Positions 56,501 through 64,000 of a stretch of 64,000 nucleotides of DNA are shown here, piece after piece. This DNA is from Owenia fusiformis (taxonomy: Eukaryota; Annelida; Polychaeta; Sabellida; Oweniidae). Positions within the stretch are counted from its first letter, which is position 1; every line of letters begins with the position of its first letter. The position numbers and the translations under genes are program-made. The DNA is taken from positions 13,250,932 through 13,314,931 of the forward strand of contig CAIIXF020000012.1 in assembly GCA_903813345.2 (NCBI GenBank). Direction: 5' to 3'. Under the pieces are notes generated by a model. The model made no database searches, was not told where the DNA came from, and saw only the letters and a program-made list of their open reading frames with translations.

Positions 56501-59500
56501 ATGACTGGGAAAACAAGGAAAATGGTTAGAATGACCATAAACATGATGAAATAACCTTTTCAGCCCTCTGAAAATGTGACTGAAAAATAGCTAAGAGTAG
56601 GTGCTCAGGAAAGGTCACTGAAGAGAATCTTTTGACTTTTTCATAAAATGTGCCCAATATATTACTCTAAATGATACAATTTAAAAAAAATTCATATCAT
56701 TCTCAGAAAAAGAAAAAAATGAAAAAAAGAACTGAATTTAAAATCGATCTATTTTCCTTTTAACTATAGCAATTATTGTTTCAGACAATTTTTTAAAATT
56801 TCAAAGATTGTATCATTTAGAGAAATATATTAGACACTCTTCTGAAAAAAAATCAAGAGATTCTGTTCATTGACCTTTCCTGAGCACCTACTTTTAGCTA
56901 TTTTTCAGTCACATTTTCAGAGGGCTGAAAAGGTTATTTCATCAAGTTTATGGTCATTCTGACCATTTTCCTTGTGTTCCCGGTCATGTAGATACTAGTA
57001 TGTTGAACTAGTTAAACTGACTGGAGGTCCAAACAGAACTCTGTTATCTTGGTTCAAAAAGATTTCAGAATCCAGCATGGTTTTGACATTTTTTGTTTTG
57101 TCATTTCTGTTAACTTACATAGCACCTTAAATTACAAATTAAAATGTGTTGCATGAAACACATTGATTGATTTGTCCATACAAACTGGAGAAAGTATATA
57201 ATCTGGGTTCTCCACTTTCAATGAACACATTTTTGTACTTTCTCCTGCATGTATGAACACATATTTTGTGTCCATTCTCCAACATGCATAAGCAAATGAT
57301 TTGTACTTTCTCCATTGTGCATGAACCAAAACGTTGTTCATTCTCTTCCGTCTTTTCAATATTTTGTTAATTAATCAATGTGTCAGAACGAATAAAATGT
57401 ACCCAAACCAGTGGGTATGAACGAATTTAATGTACTACAATATCTATAATGTGTATGAAGAGACATTACGCTCTTTCTCCAGTATGGACATGTATATGAA
57501 CCAACACGCCTGTGTATATACTTTCTCCAGTATGTATGAACAAATATCATGTATTCCATTGTTTATGAACACACATTTTGTATGAACAAATACTATGTTC
57601 TTTCTCCAGTGTGTATGAACGTACAGAGTATTGGTTAAGTAACTAGTGAAAGTACATAATATTTGCTCATACACACTGGAGAAAGTACATACACACACAG
57701 TTAAAATTTATTGTTTCATATATACACTGGAAAAATATAAATAGTAGTCCATACACACATACACAGAAAGTAAATAAAACAATAAAATATTGGTTTAGGC
57801 ACATGGAAAATTAACCTAGTTTCGATTCATACATACTGGAGAAAGTATACACAGAGGAGTGTGACTCAGAAAATGTGACTCAAAAATAGTCTAAAGTTGG
57901 ACTTTTAGAAAGGTCACCAGACAGAATCTATTGCATTTTTGAGAAAGTGTGCCAAATATATTATTTGAAATTATAGAAGCTTTTGAAAATTTGAATTCAT
58001 TCCTAAAAATAGAAAAAATGAGAAAACTACTTTAGAAAGAAATCCATTCTCTTTTTATGATCACAATTTTTGTTTCAGACAACTTTTCAAAATTTCAAAG
58101 CTCCTATGACATGTATGATTTAGAGTAATATATTGGGCACATTTTCTGATAAGTCTTTCACATGATGTTTAGGGTCATTCATTCATACAAACTAGAGAGA
58201 GTTTGAGAATATTGATTAATCCAATCTGAGGAATGGTTCCTCAAAAAGAGAGGTTTACTTAGATTTTGAATATCAAATAGATTTGGATCAAGTGTTATAA
58301 AGAATCTGGTCTTCTTAACTTACTTAACTTCGAGCATGCAGATAAATATTCAATGGATTTACATAAAATGCAGAGTTCCTGTGACAATGGCATTTATTTT
58401 TAATGATCAAGAAAGTACTTTGCACCCTCCCGCCAAGTTAGGAAGAAGCCAGAGCTTTCATTCTGGTACACATCGCATCTAGAAACATGTCTGTGTCTAT
58501 CATGTAAGAAGAGAGGGTCAAGGTATTCCATGATGGAGCATTTTGGAAACCCTTCTAAGAAATTGCTATGCTGAAAATGGGCTATTGGTATACACTGTGT
58601 ACAAGTAATGCAGATTGCTCCGATTTTCACTACGGCGCCATGCCGATTGAGTATTTTGTTCAAAATTGAATACAATGGAGAGGTTAAGCTAACGATGTTT
58701 TTCACAACGTAACCATGAACGCAAAGTACAAAAATTAACAAAGGAATGTATCGAGCGCTCAAAGTTTTATGCGCGCTTAGTCTACTTCAGATACTCTTTC
58801 AGCTTCAGAGTTTCGGGTTTAGAACGGGAGATTTGAATATTTGACGTCGGGTCAACGGGAACCATTTTACTCGTGTCTATTGAACACTATGCTGTCAATT
58901 TTGATTTCGATGCACAGTTGAATTCTTGCTGAACACGATGATATATGTCATGCATGATATAGCTATCACACCAGGCACGTTGCCATTGCGTTCTTCAAAA
59001 CTGGTTTTAAACTGTGTGCGAACGAAATAAACGTAGCTACAACGTTCTACGGTCTGTTTACGAACTTCATGGACTTTCCCGGACGGGGAATGTGATTTCA
59101 TTTACGGAAGAATTCTGTAGAGTCTGTAAATCTGAAATTGTACAGTAGTTCTTATTAATGATGGTCACATTTGATATTGGTTGCCCTTTTTCAACAAAGC
59201 GGGCATTAAGAATTGATGCGTGAAGTCAACCAAATATTATATGAAATGACTCGGGGAGTTATTGATAATCCAATATGTATGGCCAAGAAATGTTTGGTCA
59301 GCGTGGCACATTGATGGAACACGTCGTTCACTAAAATGGACATGTTGATTTGATTGGTAGCCATCAAAAGCGCAGAGGCGTGCATAATAACCAAGTGACT
59401 ACTATGGAACATAATTTGCGTAAATTCTAAGTCATCTCGGAATATTTGAGATTAAATATGAATTATTATACTTTAAAATCAGTAACTTTGTTTGGCCGCA

Positions 59501-62500
59501 CGTGTATATGTACAAGACGGGGCCCACATTAAGAATTAATAATTAGGTTGTCAATAACTTCATCCTGTGCTCAAACATATACTTACCATTACCTTAACAT
59601 ACCTTAACATTAAGTTATCATTCCTTTGAAATAAAAAAAGTCTTATTAAATTGCATATGAATGAATGGTTTTGAATAGTGTACATGCATGTTTACATGTA
59701 TACCTATGCAATTTGGGGACCTTCCACTCCAGAAACCAGTTTCCAGACATGTTCTAGAAATAGTCTCGCGTCCTTTGTTGTCGATGTACCCTGATTTACA
59801 TCCTAATGTCACGACACTTCCGACTTGTCGAGTGTCATTTTTGAGATAACCATTGTCTGGAACTTCTAGTAAAGCACACTCAGTGACGGGTACGGGTTCT
59901 GGAAGTAAATGAAATGACAAATTTTTTAAATTAAATGTTCTACTTATCACATTCTGATAGCAAATGTCAAACAACAATATCAGCTAAATGTTCAACAAAG
60001 ACTAGATGCGACCTGAGCTAACAGTTCCTACATTATGATAATCAGCATACCAGTTAAAGAAGTAAAAGTATCATATTGTCTGGGAAGCACTTCGATAATC
60101 CCTTTTCAATTCTAATAAATACTACGAACGGAACCGCCCTACTTCAATCCTACTAGGGACGTTTTTACAACGAGTTGAACTGTCTGAGGACGTATTGAGA
60201 ACGAGGTAGAACTAATTGCAAACGGGTTAAACTGATTAAGAACGTATTTATCAACGAGTTAGATAATCTCTTTTCAATTCTAATAAATTTCGACATATCT
60301 GCATTGTAAAGTTTCAATAACTTTCCACATTCTATCAGATATTTTGACATCCTTTTGAGATTATGATATTATGAATTGTGTGTGCAACTTAGCATGCATT
60401 TTGAGAATATACAACTGTAGTATTCAACCAAATCACACATATCTAAATAGCATACTCTACGTAAGTAAATATAATTAAATTCGTACCATATTGACATATA
60501 TAGCCGTATGTCAGGTTGCATTTATCATCCTCCCCTTTCAATGGCTCATAGTACCCAAGCTTTGCGACAGGGACACCATAAGAGGTATAACGAAGGAATG
60601 CGTAAGTACACCAAGTAGCATCCAGTTCCTCTGCAAAGTCTTGGTGAACTGAAAATATTTTTAGTCCAAAGTATTAAACAAGGTTTTCAAATATTTGTCT
60701 TAATTTGATTGCCAAAGGCCTCATAAGAGATGTAAAATTACCGGATAAAAATGTGTTATTGTTAATGTAAGATTGGAGTTTATAAATACATTACACATGT
60801 ATGTGGTGAAAGTCTGATGTCTACCTTTTACCCAATAATTTTGTTTTGATCTTATCTGGAGATTCAAATGATTTCGGATGATATTCAACACTTGGCTATT
60901 CGCGACAACGGCAATACTCCATCCTTTTTTGACTTCACATGCAGTCTGGGCTTGATCGTGGGTTGTACTCTGTTGCTCGAAAAACTCATAACACATATGA
61001 CCATGTACCTCCATCTTGTTACTCGTTGACGGACACAGGCTTCTCTTAATGTCTAGTAAAGAGAATAGAAGGGATAGATACGAGGTACTAGCAAAGAAAA
61101 TAGTCTCAATATTTTATAATAATCATGATCATTTTCTAAAAGGTCTGACAATTTCAACTTTATTTACGAATAATCCTTTGTTCTTTAAATTAAAGACTGC
61201 GTGAATAGATTGAAAATATTATCTAATAATCAAAATATAATTTGTTTTGACTTATTATCAATTTGTCAGCAAAAAGTCAGATTATCAAATACTGATGTCT
61301 ATAGACAAAAGAGGTCTTCTCAAAAAGACATATACAAGATGGCCATTGAATTTTCAAAATGGCCGACATTATTCGCAAAACGTAATCTTTGATAACCAAA
61401 ATGCAGGTTAACAGATTTGGTTCATATTATGCTGGTGTCTAGGGGCAAATGAGGTCTGCTCAAGGAGATATTTTAAAATGGTAGCTGAATCTAATAAATA
61501 GCCATCACTTTCATAAAATATCATACCTTTGATAACTCAAATTGCAGTGGACGAATTTTGTTCAAATTTAGTTCCCTGATACCTAGGGAGAAAGGAGCTC
61601 TGTTCAAGAAGAAATGATCAAATTGACTGCCATTTATTATAACATGTCTTGTTCAATGGATTTGTTTCTCATTCGGTTTTCACAATAGAGGACCCGAACA
61701 TTATGTTTTAATTTTCACACTGATAAACATTAATTGATCAGTTGTGTTTTGGTACCGAACATATCCTAATAAAAAGATGAAACTATCGTTTATACATATT
61801 TCTTGAAATCTCTCATTTCTCCCTCCCAAGTGTTTGGGAGTACCTTTAAGAAATATTAATAATATATTTCCGAATGCCTTTAGTACACAGCCTGTTTTGA
61901 TGAAACTAGAAATACCGACTCTAAGAAAACATCTTAACGTGTATATTTTATTGTTGAATTGCAGTTATTAGCTAAATGCTTTCGTATTAATGAGCGAGCT
62001 GGTACATCAATGCTATTCACTACTCACTACACATTGGAGCCACTCCATTCCATTTATACTCAACATCGGGTTCGCCAAACAAATGCCACGTTGGGCTACG
62101 GTCGCAGGTTCTGGTGTCTTGGCCAACTAACTCAAATTTTTTGTCACATGTGTACATAGCTAGACCATTCTGATCCCATGAGTTAAGAGGCTCGCCTTCA
62201 ATTTTGGGAGGTGTTCTTGTCACAACGGTGCCATTCAGGGGAGCTGGTGGGTCTCTGCATTTTGCTATAACGTGAAAGTATGATGGGAACAGAAAACGCA
62301 TTTGGAAAACTAAAAGTGTACGATATGTATATCATAGGTTTACAACCAATTTCAAACATAACAAAAAAATGAACTCTTGATTATGCCAGATTGTTACGTT
62401 TTTAGATAAAACTATTCAATATCTTTTATCTTTCATAAGTAACTTATTCTAAGATATTAGATATATACTATGGTAACAACTATCATCTGTAGTGTGGGCA

Positions 62501-63626
62501 AAACCCTGATAAAGATAGAGGCTAAATAAACCTTTTGCGTGGGGAAATTGAAAAATGCTATGTACCTTCAACGCAATAATAATCAACTTCATGACACCAG
62601 ATTTCTTCACAGCAACTTCCTTTATTCTCGCCAATGTAGCTATGCAATGGCATCCGGCAAACTTCTGTATACTCACAGTTTGCAGCAGCCCTCTCAGTAA
62701 AATTGTGTGTACAATCTGGAGTGTTTTGAACGTCACATGATTTACTAGTCCTCTCGGGATGTAAAATCGCGTTTGTGACTATAATCATAAACCCTTCTGG
62801 ACATCTCAAATAGAATGTCGGCTTGTCTCCCCAATAGTCCTTAGCACAGGAACTCTCGTTTGCTGCAATAGAAATTGCCAATTATAAAAATCATTAAAAA
62901 GCATTTCAGCTATTGATTAAAATGGAATTTCACGATTTTCCACAAGTATCTATACTGCTGTATGGATCGAGAAAAGTTCAACCAGATGGAGATAAGGCAC
63001 TAGCTGAAAAATTGGTATTTGATAGGTGATGTGCATGTTAACAAAAAAAAGAATAAAATAAACAGCGAAAATGCGAACAAACATATATTGCTTTTGCAAT
63101 TCCTTACCCCCTTTGCGTGTTTCAAACATTGGCATTGTAGTAGTAGGAACTGGTGTAGTAGTGGTTTCGGCAGGCCTGGATGGTGTTGTTGGTAGTATGG
63201 GGATAACTAAAATTATAGACGGCATAAGGAAACACAATCCATTAGGATGTGACACTACATGTACAAGAGATTTGGTAAGCAGAACAAATAAGAAGAGTCA
63301 AGCACATTTTTTTTATTTAAAGAGGTCTCAAACCGTATACTTGAAAGACCCTCACTTGTTATATCTGCAAAATATCAGCCGTTTCATTATATCTACATAT
63401 ACTTAAGTGTGTATGAATGATGTACTTCGACAAAAGGGGGTGACACCATCCCATTCTCCATTGTCGAGACACTGTCTTGTGTAAGTCCTTGATGATCTGA
63501 ATGGGAAGGGAGTATATCCGGGGAAGCACCTGAACGTTACGGTGCTCCCAACTGCTCGACTTGTACCTGTTCTATAAGCGTTTCTTGGTGTGACGAGAGC
63601 ATCACAAGATGTCGCTTTCAGTGCTT
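50348..63626 (-). CDS. Gene A: modular SUEL/CCP/CTLD receptor, 3' part with membrane anchor (open at right edge)
   Basis: Exons in transcription order are 63626-63426, 63206-63108, 62862-62566, 62264-62028, 61052-60825, 60648-60487, 59898-59704, 52733-52539, 52012-51899, 51154-51067 and 50567-50348 (stop TGA). They encode CCPb, a Thr/Pro linker, one SUEL-CCPa-CTLD-CCPb module, a second near-identical CCPb, a stalk, a transmembrane helix and a tail of about 70 residues. Introns are phase 1 up to the membrane exon, which ends in phase 2. The 5' part lies beyond the right edge. Because the first two exons are nearly identical to the last two of gene B, the two are recent tandem copies or the same locus assembled twice. 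Confidence 0.85.
51067..51154 (-). CDS. Gene A: transmembrane exon
   Basis: Reads P-E-S-L-G and then a hydrophobic run VGVGIGLGIAAVLVAGFIVF followed by L-M-Y-R. About 23 uncharged residues rich in Gly, Ala, Val and Ile form a single membrane helix. It enters in phase 1 and leaves in phase 2 (GTAAAA donor), and the next exon completes an Arg codon. Confidence 0.82.
51899..52012 (-). CDS. Gene A: juxtamembrane stalk exon with Asn-Ser-Thr repeats
   Basis: A 114-bp class 1-1 exon reading LQTLQNSTNSTNSTTPYSSP, then P-F-P-N-I-A-A-N-K-Q-S-Q-R-D-N-H. Three N-S-T sequons in a row point to dense N-glycosylation. It sits between the last CCP and the membrane exon. The first part of this exon is also present, as a remnant, at the edge of the duplicated segment near 59,107-59,126. 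Confidence 0.75.
52539..52733 (-). CDS. Gene A: CCPb domain, copy 2 of a duplicated exon
   Basis: Same length and frame as the 59704 exon and free of stops. It reads P-A-P-V-I-K-C-A-L-L-E-V-P-D-N-G-Y, V-A-I-F-G-C-K-S-G-Y and L-W-S-G-R-S-P-N-C, with intact acceptor and GTAAAC donor. It carries several amino-acid changes (T to I, D to Y, V-T-L to A-I-F). The two exons are both class 1-1, so both, or either one alone, could be spliced in. Confidence 0.75.
53066..53975. mobile_element. Tc1/mariner-type MITE with TACAGGGTGGGCC ends
   Basis: Ends TACAGGGTGGGCCAAAAAAC and GTTTTTTTGGCCCACCCTGTA-type complement, including TA. A second element (53348-53860) is nested inside. No transposase. Confidence 0.75.
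53348..53860 (+). mobile_element. Nested MITE with ATGGAGAGGTTAAGCT ends and a signal-peptide-like frame
   Basis: Flanked by TA. Ends are ATGGAGAGGTTAAGCT and AGCTTAACCTCTCCAT (diverged by one or two bases). Near the right end a short frame begins MSARYIPLLIFVLCVHGY, which looks like a secretion signal. A partial inverted copy at 58675-58960 keeps the same frame. Confidence 0.65.
54263..55521 (-). mobile_element. mariner-family DNA transposon, degraded, copy 2
   Basis: Same family as 25091-26181, in the other orientation. TA-bounded ends TACGAGGGGTGATCAATAAG and complement. The transposase fragment at 55149-54856 (-) has LLHMDNAPAHRSQN and Y-C-P-D-L-L-T-C-D-L-F. A 175-bp MITE sits inside it at 54443-54617. 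Confidence 0.8.
54443..54617. mobile_element. CCGGTGTGAAAG-family MITE, copy 2, nested in mariner
   Basis: Bounded by CCTGGTGTGAAAG and CTTTTACACCTGG. The empty site is seen in the sister mariner at about 25,262-25,280 (GGTACCCCGGGACCGAC), so the insertion came after the two mariners separated. Confidence 0.75.
56362..57130. repeat. Foldback repeat with arms of about 380 bp
   Basis: GGAAATGACAAAACAAAAAA at the left pairs with its complement at the right end, and AGCCCTCTGAAAATGTGACT pairs similarly, around an A/T-rich centre near 56,740. Related sequence returns at 57,860-58,150. Confidence 0.75.
57170..57860. repeat. Degenerate 40-bp minisatellite
   Basis: Repeated phrases are ACTTTCTCCAGT, GTATGAACAAATA and their complement CACACTGGAGAAAGTACA. 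Open frames on the minus strand here come from the repeat. Confidence 0.65.
58613..58960. mobile_element. Half hairpin MITE joined to a partial ATGGAGAGG element
   Basis: 58613-58673 is the left half of the GC-rich hairpin MITE (GCTCCGATTTTCACTACGG, CGATTGAGTATTTTGTTC). At 58,675 it is broken by the ATGGAGAGGTTAAGCTAACG end of the element also found at 53348-53860, whose other end is lost at the duplication edge near 59,107. Confidence 0.6.
59107..60447. repeat. Segmental duplication, copy 1
   Basis: Contains the first CCPb exon and, at its left edge, the acceptor and first bases of the stalk exon (AGAGTCTGTAAATCT). Matches the segment at 51,995-55,828 once the inserted elements there are removed. 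Confidence 0.75.
59704..59898 (-). CDS. Gene A: CCPb domain, copy 1 of a duplicated exon
   Basis: Begins P-V-P-V-T-E-C-A-L-L-E-V-P-D-N-G-Y, with V-V-T-L-G-C-K-S-G-Y, R-T-C-L-E-T-G and WSGRSPNC, then a GTATAC donor. Class 1-1, 195 bp. It lies in a 1.3 kb segment that is duplicated at 52-55.8 kb. Confidence 0.87.
60487..60648 (-). CDS. Gene A: CTLD, C-terminal exon
   Basis: Reads H-Q-D-F-A-E-E-L-D-A-T-W-C-T-Y-A-F-L, then K-L-G-Y-Y-E-P-L-K-G and C-N-L-T-Y-G-Y-I-C-Q-Y. It is one exon, unlike module 1 of gene B. Calcium-ligand motifs are not present. Confidence 0.85.
60825..61052 (-). CDS. Gene A: CTLD, N-terminal exon
   Basis: Reads from IKRSLCPSTSNK through GHMCYEFFEQ and QAQTACEVKK to QNYWVKG, with a GTAGAC donor in phase 1. 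Closest in style to the module 2 exon at 4340. Confidence 0.87.
61060..62020. other. Intron without recognised repeat or gene
   Basis: Intron of gene A between CCPa and CTLD exons. AAGATGGCCATTGAATTTTC and AAAATGGTAGCTGAATCT-like phrases suggest two or three very diverged copies of a 130-bp repeat (61,330-61,640). Nothing else seen. Confidence 0.4.
62028..62264 (-). CDS. Gene A: CCPa (sushi) domain
   Basis: Begins K-C-R-D-P-P-A-P-L-N-G-T, with Y-T-C-D-K-K-F-E-L-V-G, R-T-C-D-R and YKWNGVAPMC. Donor GTGAGT, phase 1. Four cysteines with the long insert typical of CCPa exons. Confidence 0.87.
62566..62862 (-). CDS. Gene A: SUEL lectin domain
   Basis: A 297-bp exon reading NESSCAKDYWGDKPTFYL, then C-P-E-G-F-M-I-I-V, A-I-L-H-P-E, C-T-H-N-F-T, VCRMPLHSYI, GSCCEEIWCHE and Y-Y-C-V-E. 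Donor GTACAT, phase 1. Compared with the others it most resembles the module 1 SUEL at its start (D-x-W-G-D-K). Confidence 0.88.
63108..63206 (-). CDS. Gene A: Thr/Pro linker exon (twin of 210-308)
   Basis: Identical to the gene B linker exon, with TTTTPVPTTTMP at its centre. Acceptor and donor borders and phase are the same. It is followed directly by a full SUEL exon, which predicts that gene B continues with a SUEL exon just beyond position 1. Confidence 0.8.
63426..63626 (-). CDS. Gene A: CCPb domain (twin of 527-727)
   Basis: Same protein sequence as the gene B exon at 527-727, including R-Q-C-L-D-N-G-E-W-D-G and the GTACAT donor. Only one synonymous difference in 201 bp. Confidence 0.85.
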
Positions 63627-64000
63627 CTAAAATTACAAAATAACAACATAAATGAAAAAGAAAAATGATACATAGCAGTGAATTTTGAAACGTATTGACA
63701 CACAAATTTCTGAGTCTTAGAAACAATAAAATGTTTTGGCATACTAAGTTTGGCATAGTAAGTAAACGTTTGGGGGAATATACGGCAGCATCTTTATTTG
63801 TATATATATATGTGTTTGTAACATAAAAAGGAACGCACGAATCTATGCAAACATCTGCTCTCTTAAATAACTGAATATTTCTTTCTTTTAATCGAAAGTA
63901 ACTCCAAGTATGTCTTTTGAAGACAACATGTCTTCCAGAATTATTATGTTCAAAGCAACACCTCTTTTACATGATGATTCATACGTATTCAATACATTTT

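Noticed and set aside
57132-57698. Two frames rich in H-A/T-W-R-K repeats
   Set aside because: Produced by the 40-bp minisatellite.

Overview
This is AT-rich, intron- and transposon-rich animal nuclear DNA. Short coding exons with GT-AG borders sit in long introns filled with inverted-repeat DNA transposons, minisatellites and foldback repeats. The domain mix (SUEL/rhamnose-binding lectin, sushi/CCP, C-type-lectin-like) and the repeat load fit a marine invertebrate such as a lophotrochozoan, hemichordate or cephalochordate. I cannot name the phylum from sequence alone. I saw no bacterial-type features, CRISPR array, rRNA, LTR element or retrovirus.

Two large genes lie on the minus strand and belong to one family. 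Gene B starts with a signal-peptide exon at 24,893 and runs left past position 1. It carries three complete modules and the linker before a fourth. Each module is SUEL, then CCPa, then CTLD (two exons), then CCPb. Gene A enters from the right edge and ends at 50,348. It carries CCPb, a Thr/Pro linker, one full module, a second duplicated CCPb exon, an Asn-Ser-Thr stalk, a transmembrane exon and a short cytoplasmic tail. Nearly all introns are phase 1, so domains could be duplicated without breaking the frame.

Bases 1-1,100 and about 62,899-64,000 are near-identical (a few percent different, plus small indels). The two exons in that overlap differ by one synonymous base. The window therefore looks like one 62.9 kb period of a tandemly duplicated locus, cut inside the gene. 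Read across the period, one gene would encode a type I membrane protein of roughly 1,770 residues: signal peptide, four SUEL-CCP-CTLD-CCP modules, stalk, membrane segment and a tail of about 70 residues. That joined model is an inference. The likely role is extracellular carbohydrate or ligand binding at the cell surface, perhaps in immunity or gamete/cell recognition.

Region by region: 1-24.9 kb is gene B. Its first module holds two introns that the other modules lack, one of them filled by a 64-bp minisatellite that repeatedly copies the intron's own 3' splice site and exon start. 25-50 kb is intergenic. It holds mariner and Tc1-like remnants, two very large inverted repeats (27.7-32.4 kb and 32.8-42.1 kb), a degraded rhodopsin-type GPCR (43.5-44.2 kb), a cluster of palindromic CACGTG sites (45.4-45.8 kb) and GC-rich hairpin MITEs (49.4-49.8 kb). 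50.3-64 kb is gene A, with a segmental duplication at 52-60 kb that doubled one CCP exon and was later interrupted by nested transposons.
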